Source: CAMYLR01 sp039590215
GTDB taxonomy: Bacteria; Gemmatimonadota; Gemmatimonadetes; JACCXV01; JAHWKZ01
Direction: 5' to 3'
Assembly: GCA_039590215.1 (NCBI GenBank)
Contig: JBDHFX010000014.1
Span: 1-28,688 of the forward strand
DNA length: 28,688 nucleotides
The notes under the pieces were generated by a model. The model searched no databases. It was not told where the DNA came from and was given only the letters and a program-made list of their open reading frames with translations. The first letter of the stretch is position 1, and every line of letters begins with the position of its first letter. Of this stretch, positions 7,570-16,065 are shown piece by piece. The translations under genes were made by a program, and so were the position numbers.

Positions 7570-8988
7570 TTAGTCCAGCGTCGCCTGGATGAAGGCCGCT
7601 ACGCGGCCAAGACCACCGCGCTCAGCGCGCGGCTCGGGCAGCGGTGGCAGGTCGGCGAGGAGCATTTTCGGCTGTGGAAGATCGGCGGTTCCGTGCACGA
7701 ACCGACCGAAGAACGGGCTCACGTCGCTATCGACGAGTGCCGCGGCCCGGTCGGCAATCTCGTCCGCCGTCCACCGCACGTGGCCCCACACCGCCAGGTC
7801 GTTCATATCACGCCACAAGACAGCGACGTCGATCTCGCCATCCGTCTGCACGCGGAGCTCGCGGTCGAGCGCTAACCCGACCATCGCGCCCTTGCGGTAC
7901 GCCAAGTACTCATCGCTGGGACCAAACGCCGGCGCTTCGCGCGCCTCATCGTCGAACGACCACCGTCTGCGATGCGGATTAGCGCGGTAGGTGGCGTCGA
8001 TCGCCGCCAGATTGCTGAGGTACTCTTCGGCATCCAACAGCTCCGCCTCGTGCGCAATCCTCAGCGCCAGGTAGTCGTTCACCCCCTCCTGAAACCATAA
8101 CGGCGCATCGTACTGCTGCCACAGATGGACCAATTCGTGGGCCAGCAATCGAATGCTGGGGCGCGAGCCATCGGGCAGCCGGTGCACCAACCCGATCGCG
8201 TGCGGACCATTGCGGTTGCCGCTCGTCATCGGGAATCGCGCCGGCACAAGCATGACGGACAGTCGATCGATGCCCGGATCACCCAGTCGACGGCGAGTCG
8301 CGCACGTCAACGCGGCCAGATCGTCGGCCAACTCGCTCCGATCGAACGCCCAGTCTCCCTGCGCCGCGAACTCGACGGTCAAACCGCATGCCTCCCGCTG
8401 GTAGTGCTCGACGGGCCCGGCCAGAATATTGGTTCGCAGCAGCGAACGAACGCCATGAAACGCGTACTCGTCCCAACCAGTAACGACTTCCCACTCTCGC
8501 GGCAGTCGCCAACGGACGCGGACCCGGGCATGCATGGCAGCCTGGGCCGGCATCTCCGGGGTCAGAAACAGCGCCTCGGCCGGCGCGTAGAGGAGATCGC
8601 GGTCGAGTCCAACGCTCCACGCGTTGACCGGCCGCTCAGCGGTGATCGCCAATCGGTAACGGATTCGAATCGGGTTGCTCCAACCGCGCTCGGGTTGCGC
8701 AAACGTCCACCTCGGCGCGCCATCGACTACGTCCCAACGGCCGCTGCGGGCACCCTTGACCTCGGGATCCTGGGCCAGCAGGCCGACCAACGGCCGGGCG
8801 CTTGGCCGGACTAGCACCAGCGAGTCGCCGTTGAATCCATAGACCGTCAGCGACACGTCGACGACCCCCGCCTCCGGATTGGGCCGCACCTCGTAGTTGA
8901 GCTCGCAGCACGGCACCTCGCCCGGCAGGGTGGTCATCAAGCTGACGATCACGGCCGCCAGCAGCGTATAGCGTCCCAGCCGTATCAT
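7570..8988 (-). CDS. Exported gluzincin metallopeptidase, M61-like
   Basis: A 472-residue protein with an N-terminal signal sequence: RLGRYT, then a hydrophobic stretch at about 8-22, then a possible cleavage region near residues 24-28. It is therefore likely secreted or envelope-bound. The zinc-peptidase motif HELVH is at 284-288 and the third ligand is probably the Glu in LWFQEGVNDY (E301), an arrangement typical of gluzincins and specifically of the M61 / glycyl-aminopeptidase-like branch. The region before the active site is beta-rich, as in M61 N-terminal domains; no PDZ domain is seen. The product is a hypothetical peptidase with unknown substrate. A TATTAG element ends 7 nt before the ATG, and there is no Shine-Dalgarno sequence. 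It stands 69 bp from its downstream neighbour, probably as its own unit. Confidence 0.72.
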   Translation of the reverse strand: MIRLGRYTLLAAVIVSLMTTLPGEVPCCELNYEVRPNPEAGVVDVSLTVYGFNGDSLVLVRPSARPLVGLLAQDPEVKGARSGRWDVVDGAPRWTFAQPERGWSNPIRIRYRLAITAERPVNAWSVGLDRDLLYAPAEALFLTPEMPAQAAMHARVRVRWRLPREWEVVTGWDEYAFHGVRSLLRTNILAGPVEHYQREACGLTVEFAAQGDWAFDRSELADDLAALTCATRRRLGDPGIDRLSVMLVPARFPMTSGNRNGPHAIGLVHRLPDGSRPSIRLLAHELVHLWQQYDAPLWFQEGVNDYLALRIAHEAELLDAEEYLSNLAAIDATYRANPHRRRWSFDDEAREAPAFGPSDEYLAYRKGAMVGLALDRELRVQTDGEIDVAVLWRDMNDLAVWGHVRWTADEIADRAAALVDSDVSPFFGRFVHGTADLPQPKMLLADLPPLPEPRAERGGLGRVAAFIQATLD

Positions 8989-9051
8989 GTGTCAGCTAAT
9001 ACGCAACCTGCGGGCCAATTGTTCGATCTGAGCCGGTTTTCGGGGTGTTTT

Positions 9052-10302
9052 CTAGCTCAGGCGGGTGGTCTGAGCGTCTTCGATCACGGCTTCGATCTCG
9101 TCATCGGTGAGGGTGTGATCCGATCCCTTGGCGAGCTCGAAGATCCGATCGACCAGCTCTGGATAGGAATCACGGCCCCGCGAGGCGAGCCAGTACTCGA
9201 CGTTGGAACGGCCCGACATATGGCCGATCTCGATCCGTTGGCGGCGCCCGACCAACCCCGCCGGGACGCCGGAGTAGACGCGGTCGGCGAGCCATTGGTC
9301 GCCCTTCTTCTCGGCCTTGATAACCGCCGCCGCGTGGACACCCGTGCCGGTCCGAAAGGCGTCCTCGCCGACCACCGGATAGTTGACCGGTAGCGGCACG
9401 TCGGTCGACTCGGCGATCCGTCGACAATACTCGGGCAACCGGCTGAGGTCGGTTTCGATCCAGCCCAGCAGATTGAGATTGACGAGCAAGAGGTCCATCT
9501 CTGTGTTGCCGACCCGTTCACCGATTCCGAGTCCCGTTGCGTGCACCCGATCGATGCCGGCCACCATCGCCGACAGCGCGTTGGCGAGCCCGAGGCCGCG
9601 GTCACGGTGGCCGTGCCAGTCGATTTTGACGTCGGCGCCGCTCTTGGCAACGAGTTGTTTGGCCCACCGCACGAGATTGCGAGCACCGTCCGGAGTGGCG
9701 TGACCGACCGTATCGGCCAGGCAGATCCGGCCCGCACCGGCCTCGATCGCGGTCGTATACACCTTCTCGAGCGCCTCGGGTTGGGCGCGGGTCGTGTCCT
9801 CGGTCACGTACATCACGTCGAGACCCTGCTTGACCGCGTAGTCGACCGCTTTCTCGCTCGTCTCCAGCACCCAGTCGAGCTCCCACCCTTCGGCGAACTG
9901 TCGGATCGGCGACGAGCCGATGAACGTGCAGCACTCGATCGACAAGCCGACCTGCTGCGAGATCTCGGCGACCGGATCGATGTCTTGTTGAAGTGTGCGG
10001 GCGGCACAGTTGGCACCGATCGACAGCTTGGCGTCAACGATCTCTTGCGCCAGCCGGGTGACGTCGGCGACCGCTCGCGGCCCCGCGCCGGGCAATCCGA
10101 TGTTGGCCGTGTGGATGCCGAGCTGATCCATCAGGTGGAGGATCTCGATCTTGGCTTCGATCGATGGATCTTTTACCGATGGCGATTGCAAGCCATCGCG
10201 CAAGGTTTCATCGTTGAACTCGACTGGTTGGATCGGCTTGACCAGGTCACCGGTCTCTTGGTTCCAGTCGTAGATCAGCTCCGAGATCTGCAGGTGGGAC
10301 AC
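9052..10302 (-). CDS. 2-isopropylmalate / homocitrate synthase-family enzyme lacking the regulatory domain
   Basis: A 416-residue DRE-TIM metallolyase-type acyltransferase that would condense acetyl-CoA with a 2-oxo acid. The signature DETLRDG is at 31-37, the metal-binding HGH in DWHGHRDRG is at about 230-232, and TGLGIGERVGNTEMD and TGVHAAAV follow. The catalytic barrel and linker helices are present, but the LeuA-type allosteric C-terminal domain (usually more than 100 further residues) is absent, so leucine feedback of the usual type is not expected. Candidates are 2-isopropylmalate, homocitrate or citramalate synthase. Start is GTG at 10302 with TAGGTT ending 6 nt upstream and no clear Shine-Dalgarno. 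It is divergent from the transporter at 10364, and the two share a 61 bp promoter region. Confidence 0.82.
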   Translation of the reverse strand: MSHLQISELIYDWNQETGDLVKPIQPVEFNDETLRDGLQSPSVKDPSIEAKIEILHLMDQLGIHTANIGLPGAGPRAVADVTRLAQEIVDAKLSIGANCAARTLQQDIDPVAEISQQVGLSIECCTFIGSSPIRQFAEGWELDWVLETSEKAVDYAVKQGLDVMYVTEDTTRAQPEALEKVYTTAIEAGAGRICLADTVGHATPDGARNLVRWAKQLVAKSGADVKIDWHGHRDRGLGLANALSAMVAGIDRVHATGLGIGERVGNTEMDLLLVNLNLLGWIETDLSRLPEYCRRIAESTDVPLPVNYPVVGEDAFRTGTGVHAAAVIKAEKKGDQWLADRVYSGVPAGLVGRRQRIEIGHMSGRSNVEYWLASRGRDSYPELVDRIFELAKGSDHTLTDDEIEAVIEDAQTTRLS

Positions 10303-10308
10303 GGCGTG

Positions 10309-10357
10309 AACCTATCGCGGTCGGGCGCCTAGTCGCCATCCGAGCGGGCGCTACCTT
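10309..10357. promoter_or_regulatory. Divergent leaderless promoter region
   Basis: In the 61 bp between the two divergent genes, TAGGTT (minus, 10309-10314) ends 6 nt before the synthase GTG, and TACCTT (plus, 10352-10357) ends 6 nt before the transporter ATG. Neither gene has a Shine-Dalgarno sequence. The -35 regions are not recognisable by eye, so each box alone is weak evidence. Confidence 0.4.
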
Positions 10358-10363
10358 CCGCCG

Positions 10364-11275
10364 ATGCCGCCAATCACCAAAGCCAACCCGGTCGCCGTAG
10401 CGGTCGCCTACGCCGCAGTTTGCATGGTGTGGGGCTCAACGTATCTGTTCATAAAGATCGGCGTTGCCGTGCTCCCGCCATACCTCCTCGGAGCGGCCCG
10501 CTTTACGATCGCCGGCGCGGTGATGCTCGGGATCACACTGGCGACGGGCCGGCGGATCCCTCGCGATCCGCGCGTGATCGGTCACGCCATCCTCGTCGGG
10601 ATCCTGTTGCTCGTGCTAGGCAACGGGTTCCTGAATACCGCGCAACAGCACCTTTCGACGGGTCTGGCGGCGCTGCTCCTGACAACGCTGCCGATGTGGA
10701 ACACCCTAATTGCGATGCTCGGGCGTCAGCACGAGCGGTTGGCTCCAATCGGTTGGGTCGGCCTCATCGTCGGGCTGGCCGGCGTCGCGATTCTCGTCAA
10801 GCCGTTCGAGGCGATCGAGTCGTCGTGGTTCGGCGTGATCGTCGTCCTGCTCGCGGCGTTCTCATGGTCGCTGGGTACCGTGCACGCCCGGCGCCGCCTG
10901 GCGCATGTCGACGCGCTCGCCGTCAGCGCCATCGAGAACGGCGTCGCTGGGCCGCTCATGTTTGGGGTCCACCTCGTCATCGAGCGAGGTCAGCCGGCGG
11001 TGTGGAACGAGCAGGCGTGGGTAGCGATTCTCTACCTGGCGTTCGTCGGTTCACTGGTCGGGTTTACCGCGTTCGCGTTCATCACTGCTCACATGTCGAG
11101 CAGCAAGGTCGGCACGTACACGTACGTGAATCCAATCGTCGCGATCATGCTCGGATGGTGGGTTCTCGACGAAACGCTGACGTGGCGGTTGGTGCTGGGC
11201 GGGGTGACGATTCTAGCGGGTCTGCTGCTGGTGTACTTCTCGCGCGTGCGGGCCGCTACTTCGCCTCCTCGATGA
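10364..11275 (+). CDS. DMT-superfamily (EamA) transporter
   Basis: A 303-residue integral membrane protein with about ten hydrophobic segments arranged as two EamA repeats. Typical signatures are MVWGSTYLFIKIG in the first helix, LLLTTLPMWNTLIA in the middle of the first repeat, and SSKVGTYTYVNPIVAIMLGW near the end of the second. EamA proteins of this size export amino acids, metabolites or other small molecules across the inner membrane; the substrate cannot be assigned. The ATG follows TACCTT by 6 nt with no Shine-Dalgarno. The 3' end overlaps the convergent GNAT-fusion gene by 20 bp. It is divergent from the isopropylmalate-synthase-like gene. Confidence 0.92.
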   Translation: MPPITKANPVAVAVAYAAVCMVWGSTYLFIKIGVAVLPPYLLGAARFTIAGAVMLGITLATGRRIPRDPRVIGHAILVGILLLVLGNGFLNTAQQHLSTGLAALLLTTLPMWNTLIAMLGRQHERLAPIGWVGLIVGLAGVAILVKPFEAIESSWFGVIVVLLAAFSWSLGTVHARRRLAHVDALAVSAIENGVAGPLMFGVHLVIERGQPAVWNEQAWVAILYLAFVGSLVGFTAFAFITAHMSSSKVGTYTYVNPIVAIMLGWWVLDETLTWRLVLGGVTILAGLLLVYFSRVRAATSPPR

Positions 11276-12857
11276 TCTCGAAGTCCGCGCGGCGCAGCTT
11301 GTCACCCAGGCCGCGCGCGACGTTGCGGTAGAGCACGACGCCGATGTCGGGTCTAAGCCGTACCAGTTTCCCGATACCCTCGCAGGTCAACACGCCGGCC
11401 TCGACCTGCGACCGGGCGACCCCATTCGCCATGTGGCCGCCACGTGTCAGCATCGCGACCTCCCCAAGACACTCACCGGCTCCGACGACGCCGACGGGTG
11501 CGCTAGAGCCGGACATCACGATGTCGACCTCACCGCTCAGAATCAGGTACATCTCCTCTCCTCTGGTACTCTCCATCAGGATGTTGTCGCCGGCCGCAAA
11601 CTTCCGGTAGCTGGCGATCCTCGCCACTCGCTGTACCTGCTCGTCGTTCAAGCCGTCGAACAACGCGACGTGATCCACGACCTCGCTGATCCGCGGCACC
11701 ACTTGGCGCTGCGAGAACGCCGCCAGCACCTCGTCGGCGATCTCCTGCGTCGTCTCGATCAGGGCCACCTCGCCAAGCACCAGGGGTTCCAGCAGCCGCA
11801 CGAACTTGACGACATCTCTTCGCTCACTCCGCTGGAACGCCATCGCCGGCACGTAAGCGCAAGGAACAAAGCCCAACTCCATTAAGGTTCGTTGCATCCG
11901 CGTCGCGTCGGCGGCCACGTCGACCTCGATTACCACGATCCCGTGCTCGTCGCGACCGTAGCGCACCAGCTCCTCGAACAAGAATCGCACTACGTGGTCG
12001 TCCAGCGTGATCAACTCGAAGACTCGGATGTCACGATCGAACTTGTCGAGTGTAAACCCGATCGCCCCCACGATCCGCCCTTTATCGCGCGCGATCAGGT
12101 AGTTCGAGTGTTTCGCCTGCAGCATGAACACGCCATAGTGGAGCTGGAGCGGTCCGAACACCTCTCGGTTGCGGATACGACCGCGCTCGATCCGCAGGAG
12201 ATCCGAGTAGCCGTCGGCGGTCATCTCCACGATCTCGTAGCCTTCCCCGTACGGATACGGTGCCGACGCTTCATCTACGATCACGTCGTTGGTCAGGCCA
12301 ACGTGATTCATGGCCATGGCCGCGAGTCCATACACCTCGGGAACGATGTGCGGGTTGTTCCGACGCAAGGCGATCGCTGGTCCGAAGTGTCTGTACATAA
12401 GGGCGACGTGCTCGCGGCGGTCGGAGATCTGCACCTTCATCGGCAGAAAACCGACTGCCGCAAAGCCATGCGTTTCCGCGATTTTCTGTGAGTATGGGTG
12501 GACGACGCGGGCCTCGGTGATCCCGATGTGGAGGCGGTCCCGGATGCGGTCGAGGCGCCCCTCCATCAGCCGCTTGCCGACGCCGTGCCCACGTGCTTCG
12601 GGGTGCACCGCCAACCGACCGAACTCGCCCAGGAGGTCGCTGAATGCACCAACGTCCATCACAACCGAAGCGGTCCCGAGGACCAACCCGTCATCGGCTT
12701 TCTCGGCGACGAGCACGATCGTGTCGTCACTAAAGATCATCTTCTTGAGGAGCTTTTCGTCGTAGAACTCTGGGTAGGCGTAGTCTTCGCCGTAGGTGGC
12801 ACGGAAGATCGCACTGATGTGCGGAGCGTCCGCTTCGTCGGCTTCGCGGATCACCAC
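11256..12857 (-). CDS. Tandem GNAT acetyltransferase fused to a cyclic-nucleotide-binding-like domain
   Basis: A 533-residue protein. Residues 1-150 are a clear GNAT domain with the acetyl-CoA loop in VHPEARGHGVGKRLM. Residues about 195-370 form a second, less typical GNAT-like half (YLIARDKGRIVGAIGF). Residues about 400-525 are a CRP/cNMP-binding-like beta-barrel (LFDGLNDEQVQRVA, then LILSGEVDIVM). In the phosphate-binding cassette GECLGEVAMLTRGGHMANG the position where cAMP-binding proteins have Arg appears to be His (about H475), so classical cAMP binding is doubtful. Mycobacterial protein acetyltransferases join a cNMP domain to one GNAT, with the cNMP domain first; here it is last. The start is the first of two adjacent GTG codons; an earlier start is possible. 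The gene lies 25 bp downstream of the M20 hydrolase. The acetylated substrate is unknown. Confidence 0.82.
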   Translation of the reverse strand: MVIREADEADAPHISAIFRATYGEDYAYPEFYDEKLLKKMIFSDDTIVLVAEKADDGLVLGTASVVMDVGAFSDLLGEFGRLAVHPEARGHGVGKRLMEGRLDRIRDRLHIGITEARVVHPYSQKIAETHGFAAVGFLPMKVQISDRREHVALMYRHFGPAIALRRNNPHIVPEVYGLAAMAMNHVGLTNDVIVDEASAPYPYGEGYEIVEMTADGYSDLLRIERGRIRNREVFGPLQLHYGVFMLQAKHSNYLIARDKGRIVGAIGFTLDKFDRDIRVFELITLDDHVVRFLFEELVRYGRDEHGIVVIEVDVAADATRMQRTLMELGFVPCAYVPAMAFQRSERRDVVKFVRLLEPLVLGEVALIETTQEIADEVLAAFSQRQVVPRISEVVDHVALFDGLNDEQVQRVARIASYRKFAAGDNILMESTRGEEMYLILSGEVDIVMSGSSAPVGVVGAGECLGEVAMLTRGGHMANGVARSQVEAGVLTCEGIGKLVRLRPDIGVVLYRNVARGLGDKLRRADFEIIEEAK

Positions 12858-12882
12858 CGGGGTCGTTGCGTCGGCTATTGTC

Positions 12883-14100
12883 CTATTCCTTCAAGATTTC
12901 ACGGCCCGCGACCATGGCGATCTCAGCCATCCATGCCGCCCCGACCGCCAGCGCTTCCTCGTCGAACTCGAACTTGCTCGAGTGGCTCGGGAATCCTTCG
13001 CGTCCTTTTACCCTGGCGCCATAGCGAACGTAGCAACCAGGCACCTCGTTGAGATAGCGGCTGAAATCCTCACCACCCATGTTGGCGTGCTCGAGCTCGA
13101 TAAGTTTGTCGTTGGGTACGACGCTCCGCGCCGCCTCCCGAGCATAATCGGTCGCCGGCGAGCGATTGTACAAGATCGGTGTGCTCTCGGTGAATTCGAA
13201 CTCCAAATCGGCGCCGTGGAGTAGAGCGGTCGTCTCCGCCACCCGCTGCACAGATGCCTTCAAATGTTGACGAACCTCGACGTCCTGGGCGCGAATCGTG
13301 CCTTGCAACTCGGCCTGACCGGCGATGGCGTTCGAAACTTTGCCGGCGCGAAACATCCCGATCGAGACAACCGACGGATGATCCGGATTGATCTCGCGAG
13401 AGACAATTGTTTGTAGCGCCATGACCATGAGGCTGCCGACGACGATTGCGTCGACCGCTTCGTGGGGTCGGCCGGCGTGTCCTTCGCGGCCGCTGATCTG
13501 AACCCGAAACGCATCGGCCGAAGCGTTCACCGGTCCGTCGGACACGATGATCGTCCCAGGCTCGTAGTGGCGGTCCAAATGCCCGCCAAAGATCATCCCT
13601 ACCCCTTCCAGCGCGCCGGCGTCGATCATCCGCTTCGCGCCGTCGCCGAGCTCCTCCGCCGGTTGGAAAACCAGCCGAACCGGCGCCGGACGATCGTCTT
13701 TGGCGAGCAGGAGCTCGGCCGCGCCGAGCACGATCGTGATATGTCCGTCGTGGCCGCAGGCGTGCATCAACCCGGGCTCTTCCGAGGCGTAGGGTAGTCC
13801 TGTCTCCTCGGGAATCGGCAAACCGTCCATATCGGCCCGCAGCGCAACAGCCGGCACCCCTTCAGGGCCTGACAGATCAGCTAGAACACCCGTTTCCCCC
13901 ACTCGGTGGTGGGTGATCCCGAGACGATCCAACTCGGCTTCGATCCGTGACGCAGTCCGCGTCTCGCGCCACCCTAATTCGGGATGCTGGTGGAGGTCGC
14001 GTCTGAGCGCGACCAACCGGTCGAACAGTTTGTCCGATACCGGTCTAGGACCAACGACTTCCAATGGCTGAGTGGTCGGTTGAGTGACTGATTTGCTCAT
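12883..14100 (-). CDS. M20-family amidohydrolase (IAA-amino-acid / hippurate hydrolase-like)
   Basis: A 405-residue metal-dependent hydrolase of the M20D group, which cleaves N-acyl amino acids or similar amides. Key elements are LHQHPELGWRE near residue 36, ALRADMDGLPI with the metal-binding Asp, HACGHDGH at about 113-120 with the metal-binding Cys and His, the dimerisation-lid region around GREGHAGRPHEAVDA, and NMGGEDFSRYL near the C-terminus. The length is usual for the family. No signal peptide is present, so it acts in the cytoplasm. The ATG is preceded by TAGAAT 6 nt upstream and lacks a Shine-Dalgarno. In the 60 bp gap upstream a short perfect hairpin (14116-14120 with 14123-14127) could terminate the preceding gene or sit in the promoter. 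The natural substrate is not known. Confidence 0.92.
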   Translation of the reverse strand: MSKSVTQPTTQPLEVVGPRPVSDKLFDRLVALRRDLHQHPELGWRETRTASRIEAELDRLGITHHRVGETGVLADLSGPEGVPAVALRADMDGLPIPEETGLPYASEEPGLMHACGHDGHITIVLGAAELLLAKDDRPAPVRLVFQPAEELGDGAKRMIDAGALEGVGMIFGGHLDRHYEPGTIIVSDGPVNASADAFRVQISGREGHAGRPHEAVDAIVVGSLMVMALQTIVSREINPDHPSVVSIGMFRAGKVSNAIAGQAELQGTIRAQDVEVRQHLKASVQRVAETTALLHGADLEFEFTESTPILYNRSPATDYAREAARSVVPNDKLIELEHANMGGEDFSRYLNEVPGCYVRYGARVKGREGFPSHSSKFEFDEEALAVGAAWMAEIAMVAGREILKE

Positions 14101-14106
14101 ATTGGA

Positions 14107-14112
14107 ATTCTA
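14107..14112 (-). promoter_or_regulatory. Putative -10 box for leaderless M20 hydrolase mRNA
   Basis: TAGAAT on the minus strand (five of six match TATAAT) ends 6 nt before the ATG at 14100, so the transcript would begin at or very near the start codon. No good -35 hexamer is seen; the small GCGGC/GCCGC hairpin at 14116-14127 lies in the spacer position. Confidence 0.45.
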
Positions 14113-14160
14113 GGTGCGGCAAGCCGCGGCGGCTAGGGGTGCGCGCCGTTCACGGGGAGA

Positions 14161-14628
14161 CTACAGCACTAGTAACGCTACCAAGACTAGACCCGCCAGC
14201 GTCCAATCGATCGCCAAGCAGGCATCTGGCACGTACTTGGGGACGGGCGAACCAGCGAGACTGTCCCGGTGTTGCTTCCGATGGGGCCAGTCGACGGCGA
14301 TGGGATGGAGCGCCGCGGCCGCAAAGCCAATCCAACCGGCGATCCGCACGTTGGTGATCCGAAACCCGGCCGACGCATCCAGAATCGCGAATAGCAACAC
14401 GAGAAAGATCGTAGCGTTAACGATTAGATCACGACGAAGCCACTCGATCACCTGCGCCGCCGCCGCATCCTGAATGATGTAGTAGCCGGCAGCAATGAGC
14501 ATGATCAGCAACGCCCACCAGACGACCGCCGACGTCACCGTGTAGGCATAGGCGTTGCCGTAGATCACAACAGCGGCAACGAGCCATAGCAAAGTCAGAA
14601 CGAGGAACGCGATGTACGGGCGGATCAT
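14161..14628 (-). CDS. Small membrane protein of unknown function
   Basis: A 155-residue protein with about four hydrophobic stretches: 5-24, 36-52, 69-85 (IFLVLLFAILDASAGFR follows a short RRDLIVN) and a C-terminal one at about 140-155. A fifth weak segment lies near residues 94-110. I do not recognise a family. The ATG overlaps the stop of the enoyl-CoA hydratase gene as ATGA (14625-14628), so translation is likely coupled and the protein may be made with the hydratase, though a functional link is only guessed. Confidence 0.72.
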   Translation of the reverse strand: MIRPYIAFLVLTLLWLVAAVVIYGNAYAYTVTSAVVWWALLIMLIAAGYYIIQDAAAAQVIEWLRRDLIVNATIFLVLLFAILDASAGFRITNVRIAGWIGFAAAALHPIAVDWPHRKQHRDSLAGSPVPKYVPDACLAIDWTLAGLVLVALLVL

Positions 14629-15413
14629 CGCGCCTTGAACTCGGGCTTTCGCTTTTCGAGAAACGCGGCTGTGCCTTCACGCATGTCTTCGGTCCCGCAC
14701 GCCATCCCGAACAGGGTGGCCTCCATGTAGAGGCCGTCGTCCAATCCCATGTCTTTCCCCCGCAGCGTCGTCTCGAGCGCGTACTGCACGGCGAGCGGCG
14801 CCTTGTCGAGGATCTGGCCAAGCAGGGCATGGGTCGCGTCGATCAACTCGTCGGGTTCGGCGACGACGTTTGCCAACCCCCACGCTTTCGCTTCTTCGGC
14901 GTCGACCATGCGACCGGTCAGCACCATCTCGAGCGCACGGCCGGTGCCGATGATTCGCGCGAGACGCTGGGTGCCGCCGTGGCCCGGGATCAACCCGAGC
15001 GAGACCTCGGGTAGACCGAAGCGGGCTTTCGAGCTCGCCACCCGCAGGTGGCACGCGATCGCCAGCTCGCAGCCGCCGCCGAGCGCGTAGCCGTTAACCG
15101 CCGCCACGACTGGTTTCGGACATTGCGCGATGCGAGTGAACGTCGTCTGGCCCTGGAACGCGAACTCCTTCCCCTGGGTCGCGCCGAGTCCGGCCAGCTC
15201 GCCGATGTCGGCGCCTGCCACGAACGCCTTTTCGCCCGCGCCGGTGACAATGATGCCGCCCACGTCGGCATTTTCCGCAAGACGCGGGAAAACGTCTTGC
15301 AGCTCCTGCTCAGTGACAGAGTTCAATGCGTTCAGCTTGTCGGGCCGGTTGATGGTCACGGTCGCGATCCGATCCGCGACATCGACGATCAGGTTGTCGT
15401 ATGCGTAATCCAC
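14625..15413 (-). CDS. Enoyl-CoA hydratase (crotonase family)
   Basis: An intact crotonase-family enzyme of 262 residues, converting trans-2-enoyl-CoA to 3-hydroxyacyl-CoA in short-chain beta-oxidation. It has TINRPDKLNALN, the oxyanion-hole segment AFVAGADIGEL, the catalytic Glu in GGGCELAIAC, the second catalytic Glu in FGLPEVSLGLIPGHGGTQRL, and the terminal FLEKRKPEFKAR. I start at the GTG at 15413 (VDYAYDN) because GGAGA lies 5 nt upstream and the length then equals the family norm; a longer frame to 15494 has no such support. It is the functional counterpart to the broken copy at 4660-5389 and could serve the same step. It is coupled to the membrane protein downstream. Confidence 0.93.
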   Translation of the reverse strand: MDYAYDNLIVDVADRIATVTINRPDKLNALNSVTEQELQDVFPRLAENADVGGIIVTGAGEKAFVAGADIGELAGLGATQGKEFAFQGQTTFTRIAQCPKPVVAAVNGYALGGGCELAIACHLRVASSKARFGLPEVSLGLIPGHGGTQRLARIIGTGRALEMVLTGRMVDAEEAKAWGLANVVAEPDELIDATHALLGQILDKAPLAVQYALETTLRGKDMGLDDGLYMEATLFGMACGTEDMREGTAAFLEKRKPEFKAR

Positions 15414-15540
15414 AGGGATCTCCAATTTCGAGGTATCGGGAAGCCACAAGGGCCGGGGCATCACAGGATGACAGGCTTTGTCGGATGGTACCAACGGACC
15501 GAGACCGGCGGCAACTGGTGAATGTTAGGTTGCTCGCAAC

Positions 15541-16065
15541 ATGTCGAGATCTGCGAAGCGCGAACCCGCGGGAAAGCTCTGGCTTGGCGTGAGGAGCGTA
15601 GTGATGACGGTTCTCTTCCCGGGCACCGTCGCTGGCTACCTCCCCTACCGAATCGTCCATCCGAGCGGGATTTCCGGGCCAAGTGAATGGTCCTGGGCCC
15701 AATTCGCGAGCGCGGTTCTCCTCGGAGCCGGGGTCATCATTCTACTGAGGTGCATCTGGGCGTTTGCGCGGCACGGCAGCGGGACCTTGGCACCGTTTGA
15801 CGAACCGTTGAGGCTCGTTGTACGGGATCTCTATAGATACGTTCGCAACCCGATGTACGTAGGTGTCGTGCTTATCCTCCTCGGCGAGTCTCTGTTCTTC
15901 TGGTCGGGTCGTCTAGTGCTCTACACGAGCCTTCTTTTCGCCGCCTTCAATGTCTTTGTAATAGGGTACGAGGAACCGCGACTGCGCTCAAAGTACGGCG
16001 CCGAGTACGAGCGGTACTGCGGTCAAGTTGGCCGGTGGATGCCGTCTCTGCGACGTGCGTCCTAG
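15541..16065 (+). CDS. Isoprenylcysteine carboxyl methyltransferase / PEMT-like membrane protein
   Basis: A 174-residue integral membrane protein with about four hydrophobic segments (around 19-36, 53-71, 100-117 and 122-140). The C-terminal half carries the family signature RYVRNPMYVGVVLILLGE and then YEEPRLRSKYGAEYERYC, the AdoMet-binding pattern of ICMT/phospholipid-methyltransferase-like bacterial proteins. These probably methylate a lipid or small hydrophobic molecule in the membrane; the substrate of bacterial members is mostly unknown. Its TAG overlaps the stop of the convergent SRPBCC gene within CTAG (16062-16065). It is divergent from the enoyl-CoA hydratase with 127 bp between them. 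The ATG has only a weak upstream TAGGTT nine bases before it. Confidence 0.85.
   Translation: MSRSAKREPAGKLWLGVRSVVMTVLFPGTVAGYLPYRIVHPSGISGPSEWSWAQFASAVLLGAGVIILLRCIWAFARHGSGTLAPFDEPLRLVVRDLYRYVRNPMYVGVVLILLGESLFFWSGRLVLYTSLLFAAFNVFVIGYEEPRLRSKYGAEYERYCGQVGRWMPSLRRAS

Noticed and set aside
15414..15494. Longer N-terminus for the intact enoyl-CoA hydratase
   Set aside because: The GTG at 15413 has a good GGAGA ribosome-binding site and gives the usual family length.
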